A DNA stretch of 64,000 nucleotides, from the NCBI GenBank assembly GCA_003345555.1, contig PRDJ01000010.1, positions 1 through 64,000 of the forward strand, given 5' to 3'. Positions 44,182-53,058 of the stretch are shown here, in pieces (positions within the stretch are counted from its first letter, which is position 1; the number at the start of each line of letters is the position of its first letter). The DNA is from Candidatus Thorarchaeota archaeon (lineage in GTDB: Archaea > Asgardarchaeota > Thorarchaeia > Thorarchaeales > Thorarchaeaceae). Below the pieces are notes generated by a model. That model was not told where the DNA came from, made no database searches, and saw only the letters and a program-made list of their open reading frames with translations. The position numbers and the translations under genes were made by a program.

Positions 44182-44734
44182 AACCATCAAGGTGCCGGTG
44201 GAAAGAATCGGCGTCATAGTAGGGCACGATGGTAGAGTCAAGAGCAGGGTTGAGGAGCTTACCAATGTTCAACTTGAAGTCACTCCGGATGGTGCGGTAA
44301 TAATCACAGCCGTACCGGATGCTGGTGACCCGGTTCTTGCTTGGAAAGCTCGTGATATTGTGCGGGCTATGGCTAGAGGTTTCAGTCCCAGTAACGCATT
44401 GACTCTGATTGACGAGGACTCAAGACTGCTCGTGATTTCCCTCCGCGACAGCGTTGGCACTTCGCCGGATCAGCTGAAGAGAGTTGCCGGCAGGATAATA
44501 GGAGAACGAGGTCGTACGAGGAGAGTCGTGGAGCAAATCACTGAAACCAAGATATCGGTGTATGGTCACACAGTGTCTATAATTGGAACTGACCCCGGTA
44601 TCGAGTATGCCGCGCGAGCTGTCAACATGCTGATTGAAGGATTGCCACATGCCAACGTGTACAAATACCTAGAAAGCATGCGAAGGTCCATGAATCGAGA
44701 GAGAACTGAGATATGGGAGACTTCACAGGAGTAG
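44168..44734 (+). CDS. KH-domain RNA-binding protein, PNO1/Dim2-like
   Basis: 188 residues from the ATG at 44168. Two KH domains: first RIGVIVGHDGRVKSRVEELTN, second VAGRIIGERGRTRRVVEQITE. This two-KH arrangement is the archaeal homolog of Pno1/Dim2, which binds near the 3' end of the small rRNA in maturation. Overlap with rio1 supports joint action. Ends 63 bases before top6B. Confidence 0.94.
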   Translation: MAFRETIKVPVERIGVIVGHDGRVKSRVEELTNVQLEVTPDGAVIITAVPDAGDPVLAWKARDIVRAMARGFSPSNALTLIDEDSRLLVISLRDSVGTSPDQLKRVAGRIIGERGRTRRVVEQITETKISVYGHTVSIIGTDPGIEYAARAVNMLIEGLPHANVYKYLESMRRSMNRERTEIWETSQE

Positions 44735-44755
44735 AGTCGTGCCTCCTGTAATACC

Positions 44756-44768
44756 GGCTCTAATAAGA
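44756..44768 (+). promoter_or_regulatory. TATA-type promoter of top6B-top6A
   Basis: GGCTCTAATAAGA about 30-35 bases before the ATG at 44798 predicts a near-leaderless message for topoisomerase VI. Confidence 0.45.
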
Positions 44769-44797
44769 CAAACCAACGCTTCCTCGATGCGAGCAGC

Positions 44798-46321
44798 ATG
44801 AGTGAAGAGGTGCAGTTGGCGGCCGTCTTCAATAGTATATCTCCTGCAGAGTTCTTCTACAGAAACCGCCATATGGCCGGCTTTGGGAACGCCACATTGG
44901 CCGTCTACTCGACAGTGCGGGAGCTCGTGGAGAATAGCCTCGATGCCTGCGAAGATTCAGGACGCTTGCCGTTCATTATCGTTGACTTGGTTGATGAATC
45001 TCATGATTTTGTTTCAGTTACCGTTGCTGACAACGGAACTGGAATTCCCTACCAACATGTATCCGAATCTTTTGGAAAAATGCTATTCGGAAGTAAATAT
45101 GACACTCGCCAGAAGCGTGGAACCTTTGGACTCGGCGCTACAATGGCAGTACTCTACGGACAGATTACGACAGAGCATGCGGTAGAGGTGCACACTCAGA
45201 CTGGGACTTCCGGAGGCCATGCATACCGACTCCTGATTGACATAGAGCACAATGTACCTATTGTGGAGTCGGATAGCACTCTGGATCGAGATGGCCCGGG
45301 GACCACTGTGACAATACACATCAAGGGCGATCTCAAACGTGCTCAAGACAGGATTCTTGAATATCTGCGCATGACAACGATTGTCACTCCACACGCTAAG
45401 GTCTTACTCAGGATAAATCGCATCGCAACAGCTACGTTGGGACGCTGGACAGAACAGCTGCCGTCTGTTCCCGTTGTGTCAAAGCCGCATCCACGAGCTG
45501 CTGACCTTGAGATGCTCAAGAGGTTGATTGCAGAGAATAAACAGAAGTCAGTGAGGAGTATTCTGGTCGAATCATTCCAGCAGGTTGGTGACCACACCGC
45601 TGCTAGGCTGCTAAGGCACGCAGCACTCGACTCACGAAAAGTCGGCTGGTCTCTCAGTCGTGAGGAGATCTCACGACTTAGCGCGGCTCTGAAGAGCTTC
45701 GACGGGTTCGCACGTCCGGACGGCTCATGCCTGAGTCCTGTGGGTAGAGACTCATTCCTGACATCAGTGAAATCCGTGTTTCCGGTCTCATTCTGCAGTT
45801 ATGGGCGGAGAGGGCCGTCGGAATGGGAAGGTAACCCGTTTGTTGTTGAGGGGGTTCTAGCTTCAGGCGACAGCGTCGACGAGTCAGATGTTCCCGTTCT
45901 CTACAGGTTTGCGAACAAGGTCCCTCTTCTGTACGATGCAAGCGACGATGTTTTCATGAAGGTTCTGAAGAAGATTGACTGGTCCAAGTATTGCGTACGT
46001 GGTGCTCGCCAAGTCTATGTCTTTGTTCATCTGTCTTCAACGAGAATACCATACAGGGCCGCTGGAAAACAATCGATCGCGCTCGTACCTGAAATTGAGG
46101 CCGAAGCGCTTACTCTGCTCAGAGGTCTTGCTAGGGAATTGGGCAAATCTGCAAGGGAATTGGGTCACCGAGGCCGCAGCGTGAAGAAGATGCATGAGTT
46201 CGCGAAATCGTTCAGATTGATAGCGAAGTTTGGCGCTTCTCTTGCAGAGTCTGACATTCCACCCACTGAACGTCTGATATCGGGTTTATTTGAGGGGAGT
46301 GATAATGGTCGAGTCGACTAA
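44798..46321 (+). CDS. top6B: DNA topoisomerase VI subunit B
   Basis: 507 residues. GHKL ATPase: VRELVENSLDACED, DNGTGIPYQHV, RGTFGLGATMAVLYG, and a transducer part further on. Type IIB topoisomerase relaxing supercoils and decatenating DNA. ATG start. Its stop lies 17 bases inside the top6A frame, so both subunits are translated together. Length near that of archaeal TopoVIB. Confidence 0.97.
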   Translation: MSEEVQLAAVFNSISPAEFFYRNRHMAGFGNATLAVYSTVRELVENSLDACEDSGRLPFIIVDLVDESHDFVSVTVADNGTGIPYQHVSESFGKMLFGSKYDTRQKRGTFGLGATMAVLYGQITTEHAVEVHTQTGTSGGHAYRLLIDIEHNVPIVESDSTLDRDGPGTTVTIHIKGDLKRAQDRILEYLRMTTIVTPHAKVLLRINRIATATLGRWTEQLPSVPVVSKPHPRAADLEMLKRLIAENKQKSVRSILVESFQQVGDHTAARLLRHAALDSRKVGWSLSREEISRLSAALKSFDGFARPDGSCLSPVGRDSFLTSVKSVFPVSFCSYGRRGPSEWEGNPFVVEGVLASGDSVDESDVPVLYRFANKVPLLYDASDDVFMKVLKKIDWSKYCVRGARQVYVFVHLSSTRIPYRAAGKQSIALVPEIEAEALTLLRGLARELGKSARELGHRGRSVKKMHEFAKSFRLIAKFGASLAESDIPPTERLISGLFEGSDNGRVD

Positions 46322-47357
46322 TACTCGTGATATCCTTGTTCAGTTAGGAAAGAAGGTTGTCCAGAGTATTCTGAATGAGGAGTTTCCCCGCCTCGAGATA
46401 CCTGATCGAAGTACCGACAACATAGTTTTCGACCCAGAACAGGGGCAATTTGTCCTCGGTACCACCCGTGTAATGCGAGATTCCAGCAAAATAAGGCATG
46501 TCAAGAGCTTTGCGCAATTGGTCTGGGTCGCCTCGTTCGCGAAGGACCTCTTAGATGCCTCACGGACCAGTTCACTTAGAGATCTTTACTACTCAAGCGA
46601 AGCGTTCGGTGTCAAGTTCGTTGACCAAGCCGAATCCGACCGTATCGTGGCCGACCTTGAGTCTCTGAGCGGGATGGCCCGCGAAGATTTCGGGGTCTTT
46701 CCAGAGGAGCATTCATCAGTATATGGCCAAGTGACGATGCGCTACACAGTGCCCGGGTATCTCGGGCGCGAAGTGGATCTCACTGTGAGTCCAGATGGCC
46801 TGCCAATAGGACCTGCTTTGATGACAGCTGAGCCTGTGAAGTCCAACGCAGAGATTGTGCTTGCTGTTGAGTGTGGAGGTATGTTTGCCAGACTTATCGA
46901 GACGAGGGCTTGGGAGCGGTTCAAAGCAGTGCTAATTCATCTTGGCGGGCAGCCCCCGCGTTCAACACGGCGATTAATGCGTCTGCTTCATGACAGGTTG
47001 GATTTGCCGGTCTACATTTTCACTGATGGAGACCCTTGGGGTATGCATATCGCACAAGTCATCATTACCGGAAGTGCAAACGCGGCTCACATCAGGGGGC
47101 TCACGATTCCTGATGCTAGATGGATTGGTGTCACGCCGGAAGACATCGTTGAGTATTCACTGCCATGCGATTCAATGAATGACGCCGATATTAAGCGACT
47201 GGACGAGTTGGCTCTCGACTCTAGGTACACGGGACCTGAATGGCAACAGCACATTAGTGGCTTCAAAGATCTGCGAAGAAAAGCAGAGCAGCAAGCTTTC
47301 AGCAGATATGGCATGGACTACGTGGTCGACACCTACCTGGCTGACAAGCTCGCCTAG
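46305..47357 (+). CDS. top6A: DNA topoisomerase VI subunit A (Spo11-like)
   Basis: 350 residues from the ATG at 46305, which follows GAGGGGAGTGATA. DNA-cutting subunit: catalytic tyrosine in LRDLYYSSEAFG (Tyr95/Tyr96), Toprim acidic motif IFTDGDPWGMHIA. Wing-helix domain in the N-terminal half. It overlaps top6B by 17 bases and the convergent glycosyltransferase gene by 4 bases. Confidence 0.97.
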   Translation: MVESTNTRDILVQLGKKVVQSILNEEFPRLEIPDRSTDNIVFDPEQGQFVLGTTRVMRDSSKIRHVKSFAQLVWVASFAKDLLDASRTSSLRDLYYSSEAFGVKFVDQAESDRIVADLESLSGMAREDFGVFPEEHSSVYGQVTMRYTVPGYLGREVDLTVSPDGLPIGPALMTAEPVKSNAEIVLAVECGGMFARLIETRAWERFKAVLIHLGGQPPRSTRRLMRLLHDRLDLPVYIFTDGDPWGMHIAQVIITGSANAAHIRGLTIPDARWIGVTPEDIVEYSLPCDSMNDADIKRLDELALDSRYTGPEWQQHISGFKDLRRKAEQQAFSRYGMDYVVDTYLADKLA

Positions 47358-48391
47358 AGCCAACCTATTCCTAACGGGTGCGCCAACAGAAGAAGGAACA
47401 CACCAGTATAGGCAACCAGAATCTGAAGCAAAATCAGCAGCTTGACGTTCTTCTTCTCAGTCATTCTCTTTGACAGGTACGGCAGAATCCAGTACATCGT
47501 GTACGGTCCGGCAACTTCGAGAGTTCCATCCTGACGAGGAGCGGCGAACTTTGCATATCCGGCACCCGAGCGTCTGACATGTAATCTGTAGAAGATGTAG
47601 AGTAGGAAGTTTATGAAGTACGTGCTGAAAAGTATCACTGCGAGTCGGTCCATGTTTCCTAGAATCAGCGCAGTGGCTAGGGTCGCACCCAAAGGCAGGT
47701 TTCCGACGTCACCTGACAGAATCTTAGCGGGATATCTATTGAAGAAAAGGAATGCAAGTGATGCGCCAAACAAGGCCGCTGCCACCGTAGCGGCATTTGT
47801 TCCTGCATCTGTGATATTCTCTCCAGAGAAAAACGGGGTGAGTATGACATAGACCACAACTGCCGAGGAATTAACGCTTGCAAGTCCGGCTTCCAAACCA
47901 TTCATGCCAGCATACATATTGGTTGCATCGATTATGAACGTCATGAAGAGCGGCACGACTACCAGAGGATACAGCACGCCTAGATTCACTGTTCCAATCA
48001 AAGGAAGTGAGAAAGTGGGAATTCCAGTGGCCATTGCTACCATCGGGATAGAGGCAAGCATAGGCAGCACTATCTTTGTCCTGTTCCTGAAATCCAGATT
48101 GTCATCGAGGACTCCTATCATGCCCGCCATAAGAATGGACACGAGGGCAGCGAGAAGAGACGGGTCTACCACGTTTTCTTCTTGGAACGTAGTAATGCCT
48201 ACTACCACTAACAGACTGGTTACGATTGCAAAGAGGATAACGACCCCTCCTCCCTTCGGGATCTCTGGCCTACTCGGTTTATGGACATCGGTTCCAGTCC
48301 ATCCCTTATCTGTAAACATCCTTATCGCCTTGGGCGTAACTGCCAGTACGATCAGGAAGGAGACCATAAGAGCAATGAGGATCATGAGCAT
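47354..48391 (-). CDS. aglH: Dolichyl-phosphate GlcNAc-1-phosphotransferase (AglH/Alg7 type)
   Basis: 345 residues from the ATG at 48391, with GAGGGT six bases upstream. About ten transmembrane segments. Motifs: GVLDDNLDFRNRTK (DDxxD-type), NMYAGMNGLEAGLASV close to the eukaryotic NVYAGINGLE, and FFNRYPAKILSGDVGN. It moves GlcNAc-1-P from UDP-GlcNAc to dolichyl phosphate, the first step of N-glycan assembly. Divergent from the gene for a large N-glycosylation-sequon-rich membrane protein. It overlaps top6A by 4 bases. Confidence 0.92.
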   Translation of the reverse strand: MLMILIALMVSFLIVLAVTPKAIRMFTDKGWTGTDVHKPSRPEIPKGGGVVILFAIVTSLLVVVGITTFQEENVVDPSLLAALVSILMAGMIGVLDDNLDFRNRTKIVLPMLASIPMVAMATGIPTFSLPLIGTVNLGVLYPLVVVPLFMTFIIDATNMYAGMNGLEAGLASVNSSAVVVYVILTPFFSGENITDAGTNAATVAAALFGASLAFLFFNRYPAKILSGDVGNLPLGATLATALILGNMDRLAVILFSTYFINFLLYIFYRLHVRRSGAGYAKFAAPRQDGTLEVAGPYTMYWILPYLSKRMTEKKNVKLLILLQILVAYTGVFLLLLAHPLGIGWL

Positions 48392-48482
48392 GTACAAACC
48401 CTCGATGGAGGGGTGGCCACTTGTCCTGTTATTACACTTTTCGGACCATGCTTATCAAAGTACAACTTTCGTATCTACGAAA

Positions 48483-48491
48483 CGTATTTAA
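48483..48491 (+). promoter_or_regulatory. TATA-type promoter of the 985-aa protein
   Basis: ACGTATTTAAC about 90 bases before the TTG start at 48578, in the 186-base divergent gap shared with aglH. GGTGA stands seven bases before the TTG. Confidence 0.45.
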
Positions 48492-48577
48492 CGAATTCAG
48501 AAGCTCGACCGAATCGTTTGCGACAAGCCGGGCCAGATACGACCTGTCGCTGACAATTCAACCCACGGTGACAAGTC

Positions 48578-51535
48578 TTGAGCCTGTTGTGTAGAAGGGT
48601 TGCCGCCCTAATGCTGCTCGTACTGCTTACTACGAGCTGTATCATGATGATTGTGCCATCGAGTGAGTATTCTGTCTCACATACGCAAGATCTCAACGCA
48701 CTACGAGCAGTAACAACCGCTCAATCTTCGCTGAATGCCTCGGTTCCATATGTAGATGTTCATTACGGTCATGCGGACGGAATTATCGACCCGACCGAAT
48801 ATGCCTACAACTACACCGATCCTGTGACTGGAATCACAATCTGTCTGGAGCACAATTCAACAATCCTCTTTGTAGGTCTGTCTGCTCACACCTCAGGTTG
48901 GGTCGCTTTCAGTTGGAAGAACGGCACTTCAGACTTCGCTGCAGAAGGCATCAATGGAAGTGATGTGGTGTTTGGATATGCACCTGGAACTCCTCACTCG
49001 GATTACCAAAGAGTCACAGGTGCTCAACCCATCACGGTACACTACAAGCTAATAATGAGAAACGGTACAGTCCTTCAAGAGGGAAATGCACCTGATGATT
49101 CCTCCACGAAAGTGTTTAGCAACGAAGGGCTCCTTCCGGCTTACAAGGCTAATATCTATGGTATGCGAATAGGCGAGGTGCGCCATTTCGTAATTCCTGC
49201 ATCTCAAGGTTATACTAGTCCAACGGACACGCTGTACGGCCAAGACTTGGAGTATATTGTCCAAGTCACCCGAATCGGCAGCAATTTCACAAACCCCGCT
49301 CAAACCAGTCGAGTCTCGTACAGCTATGGTCATGGGGTAAGCACGCTGCAGCATCTGGTCTACGCAAATCAGAGCAGGATACTATCCGCCAATGCTAGTG
49401 ACAATGGCGTCACTACCCAAGTCGAGTATTACATCAAGATGAACGGGACGGGCTCCGAAGGCATTGCCCTACAGAACTCAACAAGTCTGAGCTTCCCGTT
49501 TCTTCTCATGTTTTCCAGCAGTGAGGATTTAGATGCTTTGCCCACTCAACACAGTGACTGGTCATACCCTCTTGAGGTTCAGATGATACCCAATGCAGCG
49601 CCCTTGCTCCTGCTTCAGAGTCCCAAGGTAAATGAATCGCTGACATGGGTTGCCGACATAGCTCTGAACGCGACTGATAACACGTTCGTCAGGAGGGCAT
49701 TCTACAAAGTAGACGAAGGGAACTGGACGAAGCTGAATCACAACTTCAACACATCATTATGGGAAGCCGTGGTCGCCCTTGCAAAGTACTCAAATGGGAC
49801 TCACTTGTTCCGATTTAATGCTACAGATCCATCGAATCTAACATCAGTTGTGTCGTTCAACCTTACAATTAGCCGGCCATACCTTTCGCTATTGGGGATG
49901 CGTCTGAGTGTCAGTCGGACAGTGAGCGACTTGACCTATCACACGACGCAGGTGGCCGATGTGTTTACAATCGTGAACAACGGCTCTGCGCCGATTAGCG
50001 CATTTGAGATGTACCTGCCTTCCACATACATGTCCAACTTCCTCTCCCTATCCGCAGAGGACGGTTCCAAGAGGCCACTCAGCGTTATACGACTCAATAA
50101 CACCGGGGAGCTGATGCATTGGCGAATCTATCTGTTCGAGCCAGCTGGGTTCGGGGAGTTGCACACTGTCAAGACCATCATGTATCTGCACTCTATCGAC
50201 GCTCTGAACGATTTCAGCAACAATCGCTACCAGATAGCATTCTTGAAGTACCCTGTGGTCCCGTATGTTTTATCTTCTGCAACGTTAACCCTTGCCCTTC
50301 GGAGCGGCGAAACTGGTCTTGGATCATCTCCTGAGGGACGAGCCAGCGATCTCCCTCCAATGACAATAACGCCGTTCACGTTTCTGATGACTTCGTATTC
50401 CCCGATGATACTGGCAACTAGAGTAACTGACATCACAGTGGATCCTTGGGGCTGGCTGACGTATCAGGAGACAATCACAATCAAGAACACAGGGCCCGCA
50501 ACCGAGAGCTCCATAGTGTTGACTATCCCTGCATATTCCTCGAATATCAAAATATACGACACAGTGGGTCTCCTCACATCTACGCAACTCTCTCTTCAGG
50601 GCAAACCTTGGAATAGTTCAATCTCTCTCACAGTCAACCTCAAGACCGACCGATTCGGTGACGACTTCTGGCCAGGCAATGAATACACTTTCCAGCTTTC
50701 ATACAGGCTCTTGTCCTCTGCTCATCAGAATTCAACTCCCGCTGGCGACGTTCTGAGAATCCCGGTGAGCGATCTGGGAAACCTGAGAATCACCAAGCAA
50801 ATCATCAATCTGATTTTGCCCATCTCGGTTAGCGTGCGGGAAGTATCTTCGGGCTATAGGCTCCTCTACGGTGTCTTTGGCACCATACTTAGGTATACAG
50901 TATACAATACGACCTCGTACAATTCGCCTGAAATATCGTTGAGCTATGACATCTCCGTTTGGACTGTGGCAAGGCCATTGATGTTCTCGCTAATCGTGGG
51001 CTTGGTAGCAATCGCCTACATATCTTACAGAAAGCTCTGGACTCCGGCAGCGGTCGCAGCCGAGGCTGGGTCAGAAGCTCCTACAACCGCAACCAAGCAG
51101 GCCCTCGCTCCACCCGAGCTACTACGGAAATTCGCTGCCACCTACTCGAAGAAGACGTCACTTGAGCTGGATTTGGAGAGACTCGAGGATGATTTGAAGA
51201 GAGGCAAAGTGAAGAAGAGAGAGTTCATGGTTCGGGATAGCGATATCAAGTCACAAATGGATGGAATAGACAAGGACTTGATTGCGCTCAAGAATGAAGT
51301 TGTCTCACACGGGCCGAAGTACAGGGATATGGTAGCTCAGCTAGATCTTCAAGAAGAACGAATCGCAGGTGCCAAAGCCGGTCTCAGGCAGCTTCTGCTT
51401 CGCAGAAAGAAGCAAAAAATCAGTTCTGGTGCCTTTGAAAGGACTCGTCAAGACTACCTCAAAGCTATCAAGAAAGCCGTAACAGCTACTGACCGAATAC
51501 TCCTGACAATTCAGGAGGAAGCAGGGGAGGTCTAG
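48578..51535 (+). CDS. Large exported DOMON-FKBP-ribophorin-I-like protein with cytosolic coiled coil
   Basis: 985 residues, TTG start with GGTGA 7 bases upstream. Order: signal peptide (about 1-30), DOMON-like domain (about 58-135; GWVAFSWKNG, GSDVVFGY), FKBP-type fold (about 145-235; YGMRIGEVRHFVIP), beta-sandwich region, two ribophorin-I/Ost1-like beta segments (about 437-575 and 607-795), transmembrane helix (797-817) and a helical tail 850-985. There are 24 N-X-S/T sequons, all before the transmembrane helix and none after. FKBP and transmembrane calls are confident; DOMON and ribophorin calls are inference. Next to aglH, it may belong to an oligosaccharyltransferase or glycoprotein-folding complex. 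Confidence 0.75.
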   Translation: MSLLCRRVAALMLLVLLTTSCIMMIVPSSEYSVSHTQDLNALRAVTTAQSSLNASVPYVDVHYGHADGIIDPTEYAYNYTDPVTGITICLEHNSTILFVGLSAHTSGWVAFSWKNGTSDFAAEGINGSDVVFGYAPGTPHSDYQRVTGAQPITVHYKLIMRNGTVLQEGNAPDDSSTKVFSNEGLLPAYKANIYGMRIGEVRHFVIPASQGYTSPTDTLYGQDLEYIVQVTRIGSNFTNPAQTSRVSYSYGHGVSTLQHLVYANQSRILSANASDNGVTTQVEYYIKMNGTGSEGIALQNSTSLSFPFLLMFSSSEDLDALPTQHSDWSYPLEVQMIPNAAPLLLLQSPKVNESLTWVADIALNATDNTFVRRAFYKVDEGNWTKLNHNFNTSLWEAVVALAKYSNGTHLFRFNATDPSNLTSVVSFNLTISRPYLSLLGMRLSVSRTVSDLTYHTTQVADVFTIVNNGSAPISAFEMYLPSTYMSNFLSLSAEDGSKRPLSVIRLNNTGELMHWRIYLFEPAGFGELHTVKTIMYLHSIDALNDFSNNRYQIAFLKYPVVPYVLSSATLTLALRSGETGLGSSPEGRASDLPPMTITPFTFLMTSYSPMILATRVTDITVDPWGWLTYQETITIKNTGPATESSIVLTIPAYSSNIKIYDTVGLLTSTQLSLQGKPWNSSISLTVNLKTDRFGDDFWPGNEYTFQLSYRLLSSAHQNSTPAGDVLRIPVSDLGNLRITKQIINLILPISVSVREVSSGYRLLYGVFGTILRYTVYNTTSYNSPEISLSYDISVWTVARPLMFSLIVGLVAIAYISYRKLWTPAAVAAEAGSEAPTTATKQALAPPELLRKFAATYSKKTSLELDLERLEDDLKRGKVKKREFMVRDSDIKSQMDGIDKDLIALKNEVVSHGPKYRDMVAQLDLQEERIAGAKAGLRQLLLRRKKQKISSGAFERTRQDYLKAIKKAVTATDRILLTIQEEAGEV

Positions 51536-51586
51536 CAGAGCTGTTCAGCAATTCTTATCATGTAAGGCAGGCACTGAAGAAACTGT

Positions 51587-52456
51587 ATGGGGCGCAAAGC
51601 CATGGCCAGAGGAACAGCATTCGACCGTGAAAGGGTCAGCGTCCGCAGTCTCCTGAAACCGGGTACCAAGGCGCTGGAAATGTATCAGTATCTAAGCATG
51701 TCGCCAAAGGTCCAGACCTACTTACGAAGTGCAAATCGGATGGCGGTGTCGAGACTGGGCTATACAGACCATGGTCCAACGCATGCAGAAGTGAGCACAT
51801 GGAATGCTCTCACGGCATTTGATATCCTGTCCGACACCTTTCAGCCCAATGTGGTTGCAGAAGGAATAGGTGACATTGACGATGCACGCATGGTGGTCCT
51901 TGCTTCCACGTACCTTCATGACATAGGCATGGTTGTTCATCGGAACGAGCATCCACAAGCTGGAGTCTTTCTAGCCAGTAGCATCCTTGAAGATAAGCTC
52001 GGAGCACTCTACGAGGATCCCGCAAAAGCAACCGACATACTGTCTTTTGTGCTCCACGGCGTATATTCGCACGATGACGATACTCCGTGCCTGACTTTCG
52101 AGGCCGGCGTGACCAAGCTAGGCGACGGCTGCGATATGACGAAAGGAAGAACATCGATACCCTATCAGCAAGGCAAGGTCGACATCCACTCAGTGAGTGC
52201 CATGGCGATCAATGATGTGTACCTGGAACATGGCGAAGAGAAGCCGCTTCTGATATCCGTCGACATGGACAACCCTGCGGGTGTTTTTCAAGTTGAGGCG
52301 GTTCTTGAGAAGAAGGTATCAACATCGGGATTGGAAGGCAATCTGGCCATAGTAGTACTAGTCAACGGCGAACGGCTGGTTCTTTCGCAAGTCAAGAGAC
52401 TGTTCAGGGTCCAGATGACGGATTCGCCGCCTGAGATGAGTGTCAAGGAAAAATGA
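51587..52456 (+). CDS. HD-domain phosphohydrolase (COG3294-like)
   Basis: 289 residues. Metal-binding motifs: YTDHGPTHAEVS, YLHDIGMVVHRNEHP (HD), VLHGVYSHDDD, and EAGVTKLGDGCDMTKGR, the last typical of COG3294. Activity is hydrolysis of a nucleotide phosphate; the substrate is unknown. The C-terminus is a beta-rich part (about 185-275). Its stop TGA at 52454-52456 touches the 3' CCA of the convergent tRNA-Gln at 52457. Confidence 0.85.
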   Translation: MGRKAMARGTAFDRERVSVRSLLKPGTKALEMYQYLSMSPKVQTYLRSANRMAVSRLGYTDHGPTHAEVSTWNALTAFDILSDTFQPNVVAEGIGDIDDARMVVLASTYLHDIGMVVHRNEHPQAGVFLASSILEDKLGALYEDPAKATDILSFVLHGVYSHDDDTPCLTFEAGVTKLGDGCDMTKGRTSIPYQQGKVDIHSVSAMAINDVYLEHGEEKPLLISVDMDNPAGVFQVEAVLEKKVSTSGLEGNLAIVVLVNGERLVLSQVKRLFRVQMTDSPPEMSVKEK

Positions 52457-52564
52457 TGGTAGCCCCGCAAGGATTCGAACCTTGGTTTCCGGGGATCTTC
52501 TTCGCATGGCACAAGGCAATGCAAAACCAAAGCCCGGAATGCTTGACCACTACACCACGGGGCT
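52457..52564 (-). tRNA. tRNA-Gln(TTG) with intron, CCA encoded
   Basis: Acceptor AGCCCCG/CGGGGCT, discriminator A, encoded CCA (52457-52459). Anticodon stem CCGGG/CCCGG; loop CTTTGG gives TTG with T33. Exons about 52527-52564 and 52460-52494, intron about 52495-52526 (32 bases) at the canonical 37/38 place. T arm CAAGG-TTCGAAT-CCTTG. TATA-like GATATATC at 52591-52598. It abuts the HD gene stop. Confidence 0.92.
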
Positions 52565-52596
52565 AGTGCAATCAGGCGCACATCGCGTCAGATATA

Positions 52597-52917
52597 TCAG
52601 GTTTGGGATGTAAGCCCAAAGGGTATACCCTTCTTGAGTATATCGACTGGCACACGATCTTTCCATCTCTCTAGAAAAGCGGTCTCCTCACTTTTCTGTC
52701 GCCCTTGCATTCTCAAATCGTCCGGAAGCATGCACGCAATCCCATCGATGACAGGGTACCACCGACCGCATTTGGGACAGGTGATAAGTGCCTCATCGAT
52801 TTCTTCACTACTCGACCCCTCGACTTCCACATTATGGGACCTGTATACCTCAAGACGGAGCTTGTTCCTACAGTCACTGCGAGGACACGCAAGGATATCC
52901 ATCAGCCAGCGCTTCAT
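52597..52917 (-). CDS. Trm112-like methyltransferase partner
   Basis: 106 residues, ATG with GGTGA seven bases upstream. MKRWLMDILACP, then the zinc site with CRNKLRLEV and ITCPKCGRWYPVIDGIACMLP are typical of Trm112, a small zinc protein that stabilises tRNA and protein methyltransferases. The extra C-terminus is helical. A TATA-like GGTTTTAAATC on the minus strand near 52956-52966. Confidence 0.9.
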   Translation of the reverse strand: MKRWLMDILACPRSDCRNKLRLEVYRSHNVEVEGSSSEEIDEALITCPKCGRWYPVIDGIACMLPDDLRMQGRQKSEETAFLERWKDRVPVDILKKGIPFGLTSQT

Positions 52918-53058
52918 TCTGTTTTCACCGCCGATACATGTTCGATTAGTCGGAACGATTTAAAACCAATGCCGCGGGCACGGTCGTGACTAATCCAAAG
53001 ACGTATTTGGCTTACGCATTGCGCGGTACCTCGTGTCAAACTAGGGCGGTGCAGTACA

